64,000 nt of DNA from Apostichopus japonicus (lineage: Eukaryota; Echinodermata; Holothuroidea; Aspidochirotida; Stichopodidae). The stretch's first letter is position 1. Each line of letters begins with the position of its first letter. A program made the position numbers and the translations under genes. The DNA is taken from assembly GCF_037975245.1 (NCBI RefSeq), contig NC_092574.1, positions 4,582,713-4,646,712 on the forward strand, in the 5' to 3' direction. This document shows positions 1 through 13,577 of this stretch, in pieces. The notes beneath the pieces were generated by a model. The model searched no databases. It had not been told where the DNA came from and saw only the letters and a list, made by a program, of their open reading frames with translations.

Positions 1-3000
1 TATCTGGGGCATGATGTCCTAGACTACGCTATACCCTCAAGCAATCTGAAGTACGCCACCAAATTTACCAAGAGCGGCTAAACTTGAGAGACTGGTGCTC
101 CACACTATATGGCTGTGCATTTGTATGAACACTTTATATTTGAAATATAAACAAAAAAATTCTACTCAAATTTCTCAGCTAAATGCCCAGATTTGTCAAA
201 CTGAAAATCAATACTTGTTACCCCGACGGCTTGTGTTGACACTCGTAAATGAAATGTCTCGCACTCCCACCATGGGGCTATCTATTGTTGTAATAGGTTA
301 AAATTAAACTATTTACTGACGCGCGGGTTATAGGACCTACACCCAGGGACGTAGCCAGGGGGGAGCAGGGAGAGCGACCGCCCCCCCCCCTTTCAGTGTC
401 GATATTTTTTTTTAATAAACTGTCGATTTTTAGCATGGTATTTTGTCAGTGCTCTTTTGATCTTGAATACTCGTCATCTCCGTTAACTCAATCATAATCG
501 TAGTAACATTCACGCCTACTGATTCAACTACTTACTTAGTTTGGCAGATGCAATAAGCTAAATTTAGCCTATAGCCTATTAGAAGCCTACAGTTGGCCAC
601 TGCGTAATTAGATACATATTGCCTACCTAACCGCACTCTATGGAATGTCACGAACCGTATGCACAACAACGTCGACAACGTTCGTTCTCATCCTTTCTAT
701 GATTCGTCTTAAGTTGTTGCACGAACAGCATGTTATGAGGCTAAGCTAGCAATCGTATGTGATACGCACTTCCTATAAATAATTATTACACTGCTAATAC
801 ACTGCGATAACGATATTTGTTTTTAGGCCACTGCATATCTGGCTATATTACAAAATATATAAGTTTATATTGTCCATCAGTTAAGTTCGTCAAATGTATT
901 AAAGTCCAGACATTGGACAACAAACAAGAATCATATTACTGGAAAATTGAAATAGAGCACTGTGTTTGTCTTCTGATATATATGTAAAAGAACATGTGAA
1001 AGAATTCAAACAGGAAAAAAAATCTGCTGATAATATCATATCATATGATCAGGGGCATAGCCAGTATGTAGCACTGTAGGCCCGGGCCTACACTTTTTTG
1101 GGCCAAGTTATCTTTTTTTAAAAACACCCATAATTCAATTCGATAAGCTTGCTGGACGAGTTTAAGAGTCTATATAGACAGGAAAAACTATTGAAATGAA
1201 CGTAGCAAGAATATGGCTAAATTAGGTGACCTATTCTTCTGTCATCTAGGCTGTCATTTCTATTGCGTGCCGTTTCATTCAACACTCTACCCGACGAAAA
1301 AGTCTAGAATCCGATCTTGTCAGTTTTTTAACATCTAGTTAAGAACCCGTTAACGCAGATAATATTTCAGTTGAGAAAACAGTTGAGAAATTTGCATCAG
1401 ATGGCAATCGTCGGATAGCTCTCACCTTGTCTTATAAGGCTAACTTAAACATTTACTAGCTACAGTTGTATCAAGGACAATTACTGGCTATAGTTGTATC
1501 AAATATATACATTTCTGGCCTATCTTTGTATTTACAAGTATCAGAAGTTGAAAAGTCAGAGACTACTCTGTACATGTACCTTGCTAATTTTAAATACATT
1601 ATGTGGTATTGAATTACGTACTATTGTAACTCATTTGTTTTTTGGGTTTAAAAGTGATACTGAATGAGGTGTCTCAAGTTAGCAAGAGGCCACGGAACCA
1701 GAATGAACAATCGGGAAGGGCCGTTTCCGGCCATCTGGGGGGTTTGTAAAACCAAAATTTTCTTGTACGCTCCGCGCCAACCGATGGTGGCGCTCCGCTC
1801 AGATAGTCGTGCCTACAACTTTGAAAATCCATATCAATCGCAAAAAGTGCCCCCCCCCCCCTTTCAAATTCCTGGCTACGTCGCTGCCTACACCCACAAC
1901 ATTCAGACTGCGGAGAACAACCTCGTTAGCTTGCTGAGTTTCCTCTTATCTTTCGACTAATCATCTGGTTTAAGAGAGTCGATGCTCAGTCTCATTAAAG
2001 GGTTCCCCTCCATTTTCCTACCAACAACCCATCAATGAGCAATATAGGTTAGTGCTTAGCCATTTCTAAATATCACTAGTCTAATCTCGCCCGCCCACCC
2101 TGCTCTTCCAAAAGTCTGGACGTTTCTGGACGTAGATGCTACAAGAAAAAAAAAGGAAATATTTTCTGTTTAGCGGATTGAAACAGCAAATATGCTTCTT
2201 CCAAATCTTCCTGGGTGTGATATTGGTGCAGTTATCTCGTTTGCCGATCATAGCGAAACGTGCCATTTCTAGACTACCGAGAGAAAAAAATCCCTCTATT
2301 TCCTTTTAGAAACGTGATTTAATTTGATGATGCAGCTTTTACTCCACCGAGTCCCGTCACCAGATGATCAACTCGGACCTTGTTCTGAGTGTCTGTGATC
2401 GCTCGTCTTCACGTCTATGACCAATAGCACATCAGATAAGAGAAGCCCTTCGACCAACCGGCGTCGTCGTTGCATTTCTTGAAACTATATCCTACCCACG
2501 ATGATTTATTAGTTCCGTAAATTATATAACTTTGGTATTTTTTTTTTACCGTCTGACTATGCAAATAAGTTTGTACTTGGAGATTCATGTGGAAATATAG
2601 TTGTCATTGATTAACACACATTATCGTAAAACTAAACTAATGAATGTAAAAGTGGCAATGTTGTAAAACGAAGCTTATAGAATTCTTAAATCATGGGTTT
2701 AGCTAAACCATTCACATACCTGTCTACATACGATTGTCGGATCACTTAATTCTAATCGATTCACTTTTTAATTCTCTTTCAACCTCCACTGTCAATCTAT
2801 TGATAATCCTATTTTTCCTGTTTGGTCATCCCTTTTCCTGTTTTTGTTTATACTGCAAAACTGAAGAAGCCAAACTTCCTAGTTCGCGCGATCAGTTAAT
2901 TAAGCGGAAGCGAATTTATATAACTTGTCTAACTGACCGTTTTGGTCGCTAGCATATTTTTATGTGCTAAATGGGAAATGAGCATTGCAAAGCTATGTTA

Positions 3001-4600
3001 CAGTCACACTCACTGCCCCTGTCAGCATGTATGCCACTAATGAAAACGAGATACAAGATCATGAACTTCGGCAACGTACTCTACGAGACTTCATGTGTCC
3101 CCTGGAAGCGGTTGTCAGGGTAACCAACCTCTTTTGGAGGAAGTAAAAGGTGATTACATGGAGCGCTAACGTCATGTTCCTAGCCATTGTTTAATTTCCG
3201 ATTTGATCAATCAAAAAAACGAGATCTCCCTGCAGGGTAAGTGATTATACGAAACATAATAATTCCACATCATTTCTGTTATACCTTTGTGACGTCAGAT
3301 GAAAATTTGATACAGTGTGTGGTGAATGTGTATGTATGTGTTATTAGATTACTTAGGTCCCTGGTTTTATATAAGGAACCGGTTATCCAGGTACTGTTCT
3401 ATAACTCCCAGGTACCCATTAAATAACTTCCGATGTGATGAACTCTATGTCTTGTAGACCTAAGACTGTATTGTCTTAGTACCGTTTTGGTGGTCCTATA
3501 GCCTACATATGTTTAAAGCAAATATAGACGTGCTATCTGGGACCGAACTGACGGAGGCACCCAAGACAGACGTGTTAAATTATAATCGAGATTCGCAGTT
3601 AATATGTGTGTATATGAGCAGTGGATGTGTCGTAAGGAAATTACAGCTTCCGATTCATGTCATTTGTAATTAACAAGGTAATATAAAGAGCAATAACATT
3701 GTTTATTCAAAGATGATCCGTAAAAGTGTTTAATTGGGCAATTCCCACCCCCTATTTCCTTGTCTCCCTTCTACTTTAAGGGTCTCTTAAATCGGGGAGG
3801 GACTGGGCCCGGACCCATCTGGTCGAGTTGTTAGTCCGGTCCTGTTTACTAAGGTGTCCAGTGGAAGTCCAGTGGAACCTGGACGATGAAATCAGACATG
3901 GACATCAAAGGTTTTCCAATACAAATTATAACATTGAGTTACACGTTATGCGACACGAAAGGTTCTGTGCGGCGGATGAAGAAGGTGTAAACATTGCATG
4001 ACTTTACCAGAAGGATACCAAGTTGAACCCCATGCAAACTACAGCATTAAATAAGATCAGCGTATAACCGCCAAATGTACTGGACAAGACCTATCAAATA
4101 TAACATATATGTTAAAAGGAAGTTACATATAAGTTGTGCTTCTCCCAGCTGGTTTATATAGCGCATTTCGCCTTACTGAGAACTGCAATTGCTTAATCGA
4201 GCCATCTCAAGTTTGAGCCTTTGAGCATATGTACAAGGTCAGTAAATCAGCAGACATGATTCTGGTAAAGTTTCCGCGATTTCAGTCCGACCTTTGACAT
4301 TTCGCTTATTCGTGACATGCATCTTTAACCTGTCAAATAAATCTCATTACAAATATTGGACGCCTTAAAACATTTCCTTGTATAGATAGGATTGGTTGGT
4401 TGTTATTCAGTGACTCGTAGATTTGCAGTCTGCCTGAGGAAGTTCAGTTTATAGTACATCACGCCAAGTCTTATGTTGGTAATATCGTAGCGGTATCCTC
4501 TGACAGGTAGACTGAAAGAACAGCCGTTTCCAGCTTGGCAATGTCTTAACATTTTGTGAGATAACCATGGAATCTTCCCCGAAGTACTATTTTATATAAG
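1..4600. other. non-coding, repeat-bearing DNA, no gene recognised
   Basis: I see no exon with splice sites and no recognisable protein in this stretch. It holds fragments of dispersed repeats that read like 'gcgtagccagggggg' followed by C runs (about 345-395, and a weaker one about 1050-1090), and one copy of the GCGTACAAG repeat at 1712-1808, listed separately. The short open frames here have no protein-like composition and no family match that I know. Confidence 0.6.
1712..1808 (-). repeat. dispersed GC-rich repeat, copy 1
   Basis: About 100 bp. On the - strand it runs from an ATCTAAGCGGAGCGCCACC-like start through GGTTGGCGCGGAGCGTACA and AAAATTTTGGTTT to CCCCAGATGGCCGGAAACGG. The same block occurs at 22687-22783, 23921-24095, 54773-54869 and 55101-55198. 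A C-run lies next to it (about 1851-1862), as at most other copies. It has no coding capacity that I believe; the type of element is unknown. Confidence 0.8.
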
Positions 4601-4649
4601 GCGTGTGGTGTATTTTAAGAATACTCGCCTCTATACGTACAGCTTGCGT

Positions 4650-5060
4650 GTATAACTTATATGTGTACTACAGCTGCTGCGCCCTGGCTTCCACTTACTA
4701 CTATTGCATCTGTATTGAGAGTATGCTTTATCAAACCTTTCATCGATGAAGCAGATCTCTACGTGCAGCTGCACGGCTTCCACGTGTACAAATGAGGTTT
4801 ATATTGTGATTACGTTTGATCAAACCCTATCATGCATAAACATATCTACTTGCAGCTGTAAGACTTTCCCTTAGGCTACACTATGTAATTGTAATATGAT
4901 TTAATCCTGTATCATGAACAGCTCTATATACATAGCTGTACAGCTTCCACGGGTACTATGGGATTAGTATTTTGATTGTTGCATCAAACACCGTGTTCGA
5001 TGACATATATACGTGCGGCTGGACGGCTTCCACTTGTACTACACATTACACATGGAGGTT
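4650..5060. repeat. decayed tandem array, about 85-95 bp unit, E-box rich
   Basis: Roughly five diverged units. Each carries a version of CAGCTG followed by GGCTTCCAC and GTGTAC, then TTTGATCAAACC and a TATCATG-like stretch before the next TACGTGCAGCTG. Units start near 4665, 4760, 4845, 4925 and 5010. Divergence is high, so the array is old. Several units contain CANNTG E-boxes (CAGCTG, CACGTG), which may simply be part of the repeat. Confidence 0.65.
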
Positions 5061-7030
5061 CCACAGGGCGGCACGTTGTATCAGTCATGCTAGCAGTCAT
5101 CCAACAAGGGGTGTAATGGCATTTCAGTGATCAAATGATTTACTATATTACAAGAAAGATATGGCCTTTGTCGATTATCTGCCCAATATACTACATGTCA
5201 ATGGTATATATGCATTAATGTTATGGAAACACACTTCGTAACATATAGCACGGTATAAAGGGTTTGACATAATCAACACGTATCGAACATTTGCTTGTGT
5301 TTATGAATACAGCAACCATTTGTTCGACGTGATAATATCATGAAAACATTACAACATCACAAACGAGAGCTTGTTTGTATGTGTTTAAATTATGCTTCGA
5401 AGTTGAAAAGTCATAAGTTTATTTAAAGAGGGGATAATGAATCATGTGTAAGCCATTTGTGGTTTGATCACTAATCTAATCGGAAGTAATCCAACCGTGG
5501 TTGACGGCCAAAGTGTCCAATCATTTCCGGTTGCAAAGTTTCTTACGAGTATAGGCCTACTTTATAGCGTTCCTTCAAACACATCCCGCAATACACTAAA
5601 ACGAACATGAAAGTTTTCATGCTGTTGAACAGACTTGGATGCTAAAACCAGCTACGTTCGATATGTTACTTGATTAGCACGAGAGTGAAGACAAACCGTT
5701 TAAACTGTACGCCGGATGACCAGTGACGTCACTGCGACAACTTCCGTTTAAGTTTCACAATAACAACATAAATGCGTGGAAACCGTATATTAGTCTATAA
5801 ACACAAGTGTACGTAGGCATACACATAACGACTATAACAATTAAGCGCTGGTCGGCTCTATAAAGTAAAACTTTAGGTGAAGATGTAAGGTATAGGCGTA
5901 TATGTATTTGATAGAATGACATACATTCAGGCAAGTACCGTATTGTAGAAACCGTGCAAGCAATACTTGTGATATCTTAAGTGTGCATTATAATGTAAAT
6001 AAGAACATACGTGACGTCAAGTAGAGAACATGCGCATATTAATTCATGAAATGAGGCTTAACGTGTTTGAACTAACGAGCAAGCAACAGATGAGTTACCG
6101 TAGTTAACTTATTGGAATTGCTTCATTACGATCTCACGTACTTTGAGAACAACACGCATACACATATATACATATAGTGTATGAAATAGTGTATGGACTA
6201 TGACGATGAAAGATACGCGAGAGTGAAGCTAATAGGCTATACTCCTTTGATTTTGCTCAGTGATTTCAATGTCAATGGTCTATCATCGCCCATGATCTTT
6301 CCTGTGCGTAATATCTAATACTGATGGTCACAGTTGATCTTATTCCAATATTCTATTGTGTGACTCATTGCAGATTCACCGCCAATGGGAAACTGTCCTG
6401 TGATAAACATTGAGTCTTGCCGCACGCCAACCTGATACCGGAAAACATAAAATAGTGAGCAAATCGATCTTTCCTCGGAACTAACTATTCCACAATTACG
6501 TTCAGGTGATAAATATCTGGTTAAACTTCTGTTGTCGAGCCCAGACCCACCCCCACTCCCCCACCCACCATCACCCCTCTCTTCGAAACTTGTAATACTG
6601 CCGCTAAACTAACTGTAAAAGATGTAGGTCCTATATCCTATCATTATAAGGGAAGTGCTGCAATTGTCTGCCGGGTGTGTGGATTAAAGGCATGAATTAC
6701 CCAGAATATCGTGTCATTGACTTCACGAGAACCTTAATTTGTAGTGGCATTTGAACGATGCCCACCCAACAGAGAACCCATTAACTCGTAAGAACTGTAG
6801 TAGTTGAACTTCATAAAAATTGATATTTGTTGACACACGTCTGTCGCACTGCATTGGTCAAAATTGATCCCACAGATTGCCTATCTGATATGACAGGTGG
6901 ATATTTTAGCCTTCAGGTGCCGCTGCTGCCAGTAGGCTACCGCTGTCCAGCCCTGACGAAACCTGCTAAAGCTTTGTGAAATCAGTATATTTGTATATAT
7001 CCAACTTTCGGCCACGATAATGTCAAACTC
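5061..7030. other. non-coding DNA, nothing recognised
   Basis: No exon-like open frame, tRNA-like fold or clear repeat was found. A CT/CA-rich patch occurs near 6540-6580. Confidence 0.5.
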
Positions 7031-7032
7031 AT

Positions 7033-7440
7033 ATAGACACAGTCATGCAGACACAGTCATATAGACAACTTAATGCAGACACACTGACGAAAACTATGAC
7101 GATGTAGACACAGTCGTACAGACACAGTGGTACAGACACAGTCACACAGACACATACAGATAAAGTCGTACAGACACAGTCACACAGACACAGTCACAAA
7201 GACACAGTGGTACAGACACAGTCACACAGACACATACAGATAAAGTCGTACAGACACAGTCACACAGACACAGTCACAAAGACACAGTCAAACAGACACA
7301 GTCATACAGACACAGTCGTAAGGACACAGTCGTACAGATACATTAGCACAGATATACAGTCATACAGATACAGTCATACAGACACAGTCAAGCAGACACA
7401 TTCGTACAGACACTATCGCACAGACACAGTCATGCAATGA
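7033..7440. repeat. 12-bp minisatellite (ACAGACACAGTC)
   Basis: A tandem array of an ACAGACACAGTC-type 12-mer with point changes. Part of it is duplicated at a higher order: the block starting 'gacacagtgg' at 7121 recurs almost exactly at 7201, an 80-bp step. The open frame through the array (a repeating T-D-T-V/Q-S pattern) is a by-product of the repeat and not a gene. Confidence 0.93.
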
Positions 7441-7490
7441 ATTCAAGAAGAAGATTGCTGCTCTCCTGTTGTTGGAGAAGGATGTGTGCG

Positions 7491-8095
7491 ATCCTCACTG
7501 ACGTACGTGTGCATACGGTAACCCCGTAGAACTAGAATGGACCCTCACTGACGTACGTGTGCATACTGTAACCCCGTAGAACTAGAATGGACCCTCACTG
7601 ACGTACGTGTGCATACGGTAACCCCGTATTTCTAGAATGGACCCTCACTGACGTACGTGTGCATACGGTTACCCCGTAGAACTAGAATGGACCCTCACTG
7701 ACGTACGTGTGCATACGGTAACCCCGTAGAATTAGAATGGACCCTCACTGACGTACGTGTGCATACGGTAACCCCGTAGAACTAGAATGGACCCTCACTG
7801 ACGTACGTGTGCATACGGTAACCCCGTAGAACTAGAATGGACCCTCACTGACGTACGTGTGCATACGGTAACCCCGTAGAACTAGAATGGACCCTCACTG
7901 ACGTACGTGTGCATACGGTAACCCCGTAGAACTAGAATGGACCCTCACTGACGTACGTGTGCATACGGTAACCCCGTAGAACTAGAATGGACCCTCACTG
8001 ACGTACTTGTGCATAGGGTAACCCCGTAGAACTAGAATGGACCCTCACTTACGTACGTGTGCATAGGGTAACCCCGTACAACTAAAATGGACGCT
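7491..8095. repeat. 50-bp satellite, 12 tandem copies
   Basis: The word ACGTACGTGTGCATACGG recurs at exact 50-base steps (7501, 7551, 7601 and so on to 8051). Most units differ by zero to a few bases; the last two (from about 8001) carry more changes, as expected at an array edge. The unit contains the palindrome ACGTACGT. There are no variable spacers, so this is not a CRISPR array. It lies about 50 bp after the 12-bp minisatellite. Confidence 0.96.
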
Positions 8096-8099
8096 TATT

Positions 8100-9640
8100 G
8101 GTGGTCTCTTGTACTGTAATAATATTTCAGATTATACATGAATTCCTATACCTTGAGATGGGTTGTTGTATATAATGCTCTTTCCCTGTACATATGTAAT
8201 CATTACAGTGTCACCTCTGTATCCCACAAATCGATTCGACAGATCCCTATAAAACACCCACTCAGAGGCCCTTTAACTTCGTCATATCCTGTCGTCTGGA
8301 TAAACTGGATTTTTACAATTTGTTTGATCACTTGGTGAACCACTTGTATAGGAGTCCTTCGTTACCGACACCGTCGCCTCAAAGCTACAATTAAGGGGTG
8401 TGTCATGTGACTTATTCAACTTTGTAGTGTGACCCGTGATGTGTGTATACTCTTACCCTTATCGGACCTGTTACCGGTGGCAGCTTCCTAATCGGACCAT
8501 GAAACATTACATATTATAGTTCAGATGTAATGTTCTTGCTCATACTACTTCTCATACAAAACATTTGACATCCAAGAGAATCCCCATCTCATGTTCATTT
8601 GCTATATAAGCCCTCACGTAGAGGACGTAGTAGTGTATCAAAACGTACCGTACGCCATGGAATAACCAAACGTGACGTCATAGATGCACTTTGACCAAAT
8701 CGTTTAGTGCACTATGCTAACATGTAAAAATAAAGTAGTAAGGCAAGACCTATTCTGCTAATCCCAGGAAGTACGTAGTCTGTCATAATTTTGATCCCGA
8801 ACATGTTGATGAACTCACCATTTAGTTGTAGCGCTGTGTTGTACTTATCCACCTACCCTGTTTAATCATCTTTGTAATATTTGTAATATTAATATTACGC
8901 TTATATATTATCAGCCCATTGCTTTTACTATATACCGTACCGTACGCTTGCTGACCTCTGCATGCACTTCCACCACTCGTCCGCTGTACTCGTCACAAGT
9001 TCATGGATTGCTTTCTCTATTGAAAGTGGCAACCTTAACCTTATGAAGGCAGGCATAAGTAACATCCCAATGAGGGAGGCACCACCTCCCAATGATCAGG
9101 AGGCATGAGTAACACATCCTCCCACGTAATGGCCAATGGTGAACTCTTGTGCTAACGTATGTGACTAGGCTAGAGAGGTACTGACCTCTCATACACCCAT
9201 ATCAATATTTTCCCCACCCTCCCTATCCCTATCAAATCCCCCATGGCCCATATACTGAAAGGAAAGTGATTTTCGAAGTAAGATGCATTTCCATTTTCTA
9301 CTTTGTGGATTAAACCTAGCTGTCTCTTTTCTGCTAGTCTTCGTAGTTCATGTTTTCTCGTTGTTTTTGTGTATTGTATACGGGAGTGCACATCATCAAG
9401 TACCTGCAGGGTTTCTGTGCACTTCCTTTCACCTCATGTCAATATAATTTCTGTAATTACAATTTATGTTATGTTGTATCTGTTGTGTTTTTACGTGAAG
9501 TGATAAACCAGATCACAGAAACGAAATGAAACGAAAGATGGGTGCACGTAACGTAATATAAGGGATATAAAATCTTGTTTTCGAGTAAATAGTTCACTTT
9601 TTGACCCGAAATACCAAAACAACCAAGAAGGCACACCCGA
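8100..9640. other. non-coding DNA, no gene recognised
   Basis: No supported exon. Open frames around 9001-9503 on both strands overlap one another and have no splice signals or family features that I can defend. Confidence 0.5.
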
Positions 9641-10990
<1,350 letters not shown>

Positions 10991-10992
10991 AC

Positions 10993-11166
10993 TTTCATTT
11001 TAAGTAACTCCTCCCTTCGGCTGTTTGGTAGTTCTTGGTTCCTTTCTTGTTCTACGAGGGGGTTCTGATTGGTCCCGGGTGCAGGCGCTGTCGATGCGAC
11101 CTGCCACCCTGAAAACAGAAGGAGCAGCCAAACGGTCACGCTGTTGGTAAAATGTGAAAATTGCAT
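10993..11166 (-). CDS. first coding exon of a putative secreted peptide precursor
   Basis: Partial gene of 58 codons, phase 0. The chosen ATG is at 11166-11164. The protein opens MQFSHFTNSVTVWLLLLFSG, a classical signal peptide with a hydrophobic core at about residues 9-20; likely cleavage is after VAST (about residue 26). Next comes a short hydrophilic pro-region with a dibasic RR at about 50-51, ending ELLKMK. The frame runs into a perfect donor: AAA is followed by GTAAGT on the - strand (10992-10987), and a stop follows soon after if read through. A TATA box sits about 56-64 nt upstream of the ATG. Signal peptide, acidic/basic spacer and early intron are typical of neuropeptide or peptide-hormone precursors. 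I do not recognise the family, and the exon with the mature peptide is missing. It could instead be another small secreted protein. Confidence 0.6.
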
Positions 11167-11221
11167 CTTGCTAGACTGTTTCAAAAGCCGGTAATGATTT
11201 TAGGAAACACCGAGGACTGAG

Positions 11222-11230
11222 CTTTATATA
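11222..11230 (-). promoter_or_regulatory. TATA box of the peptide-precursor gene
   Basis: On the - strand this reads TATATAAAG. About 30 nt downstream is an initiator-like TCATT (near 11199), which would give a 5' leader of roughly 30-35 nt before the ATG at 11166. Spacing of TATA, start site and ATG is canonical. The function is inferred from motif and spacing. Confidence 0.55.
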
Positions 11231-13355
11231 TATTCTCTAACTGATTCGTTTGCAGGGGAGGATAGTCCCGGCTAAAATAACGGAAATTTGTGGGTTTGCT
11301 CATTCCATGAAACGATTAGCAGTCCAAGAGCTTCCTCCCTTTCAAGAGTGAGTCCGTCGAGGGTTCTGTAGATATAGACTAATATTTTCTACTTCTACTT
11401 CTTCTTCTTATTCTTCCCCTAGGTGGCAAGAAGTCGATATTTTCAAAACGATGTCCTAGGAATTTGAAGTAAGGATATCGCCTCCCCGAGCGATGTTTTG
11501 CGGTTACAAGTGACTGGTGTTTCCGCGTGTGCGCTGTCAATGCTATGGCACTGGGTTTCTCGACAATGTTACGCCGAGGACTAGCCCCGGGAATAACCTT
11601 TCCAAGATATTTGCTCTCTTCAAGTTCTAGTGTTTAAAGGGTGAAAACCTTGAAGCGATGTCCCAGCGTGGGGTACAACGCCACATTATAATATAGATAC
11701 ACACATCCTATACGAATGAGTTCATTGGATTATTTATTATACAGGGTTGTGACTGCTACAAGCGAAAACAAATCAACCATCCATGCTGGATAACCGTAAT
11801 CGTATTCCAAATCAAGGTATCCGCTCTCGAATAGTCGAATATTCGAATATTCGAGCTGCACCTCAAGTGGGTGACAGTATACCCGGTATTGCTGTTATAG
11901 AAGAAATAAACCCAACTATCAGCATTAATAGAAGTCATAGAGATTAGAGCAAGTCTAACAATGACATCAAATTAATGATTCAATGGCTTTCTCTATTTAT
12001 TTCATGTTTCTTCTCCGCTCCCCTTTTCTCTTTGTCTGTTTTATTTTTTCTAGAGATGGTATATTAAATGATATTTGCTTAAAATATAGTGTTTGACGTA
12101 ATCTTATACTGGCATCGTTTTCAGGAGCCTTGGGCCTACTGCTTAATTGTATTATGCAAATGTGTGTGCCGGGGGGGGAGGGGCTAATGGTACTACGATG
12201 ACGTCAGATAACTTTCAAACATTGCAAACCCCCTTAGTTACCTGGTTTAACATCCTTGATATGTCACAAGCGGAATTCTGTTTTTCTTAACTAATAACTA
12301 ATATGATATCGTTGGACTTCCTTCTACACTCGTGTATATACGTTATTACATTTTAAAACTACTATAATTACTCACTTCATTTTGCGGCATGGGGTACAAG
12401 AATATCCCCTGCATCTCTGATCGATTCATGCGCGATTCATTGAGTACAGTCTTAAGTTCATACTATTTGCTCACAATCTTAATGGTCAACAAATATCTCT
12501 CTAATTTTCTGTGTCTAAGTTGAAAAAAATAATATATTCTAGACATTGATGAGTGTTAGCAGAGCCAGTCAGTGGCGTCGCCAGGGGTGGCCGGGGGGGG
12601 GGGGTTCACATGCCCTCCCAAAAAATCGTGCCCCCCCCCAGGTGCCTCGCCCTAGTTGCGATTTGTAGTGATGAAAAAAAAATACTCAAACAAAAACTGT
12701 ATCTGCCTAAATTATAATCATAAATATCGGACAGAATAAGCCCGAAAATTCTAGAACATAAAGTTACTTCAAGTTGCAAAATATAGCACCAGATTGCATC
12801 TAAGGACCCTTAATTAATCAAATCCTCCCCTTAGACCCCTCCACCAGGACGGCATTCACAAATAAACATTGTGCCCCTATTTAAGTGCTGTGCCCCCCCC
12901 CCCCCCCCCTGTGCCACTGGAGCCCAGTTACAATCTCAACGAGAGAAATTGCATTTTAGACTTCGAGTCTGTTTAAGGTATTTGGATCAGTACTATAGGT
13001 ATCTAATGTTATACTTCATTATAACATAAGTTATCATACAGTCTTGGGTATAAATACTAGCCTACAACATAGTTAAGTGCTTACACCATGTACAGAGCAT
13101 ATAGGCTACATGTATAGGCTAACAGGTTTATTTCTTCATGAAACCCTATCTGCAGTCCGCGGAAGATTTTGTGACATGTATTCATGTTAACGCTGTCACG
13201 TCTCATAACACGCATAGTAACATGGAACACTTTATCCAAACAATTCCCTGGGATGACCGCAAAACTGATTGGTACCCCATGTAGTGAGTCTTGGTATACC
13301 TAGACTGTGAGCCAGTATGCCAGTGTACTCTTGGAGACTAAGTGGAGCACAAACC
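11231..13355. other. non-coding DNA with dispersed repeat fragments
   Basis: No exon recognised. A fragment reading 'gtggcgtcgccagggg' followed by G and C runs (about 12570-12650) and a 'ccaggacggca' piece near 12845-12915 belong to the same class of GC-rich dispersed repeats seen near 22.6, 24.6, 37.2 and 53.9-55.4 kb. Confidence 0.5.
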
Positions 13356-13361
13356 AACCTA

Positions 13362-13465
13362 TAATAATACTACTACTACTGCTACTACTGCTAATACTGC
13401 TAATAATAATAGTGATAATAATAATAATAATGATAATAATAATAATAACGATGATAATGATAACG

Positions 13466-13499
<34 letters not shown>

Positions 13500-13577
13500 T
13501 GATAACGATAATAATAATAATAATATAATAATAATAATAATATAATAATAATAATAATAACAATAATAATAATCGAT
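13362..13577. repeat. (AAT)n microsatellite, left of LINE A
   Basis: About 215 bases of AAT/ATA triplets with scattered ACT, GAT and AAC variants. It ends directly where the LINE reading frame begins. Poly-Ile and poly-Asn frames here are artefacts. Confidence 0.97.

Noticed and set aside
7207-7440. 77-codon open frame rich in T, D, S and Q
   Set aside because: It is a direct translation of the 12-bp minisatellite.
7491-8095. Regular 50-bp repeats as a CRISPR array
   Set aside because: The whole 50-bp unit is repeated with no variable spacers, and the genome is eukaryotic.
8940-9000. A W-W-K-C motif on the - strand as the mature peptide of the orphan secreted exon
   Set aside because: No acceptor, no dibasic cleavage pair and no second cysteine at a sensible distance.
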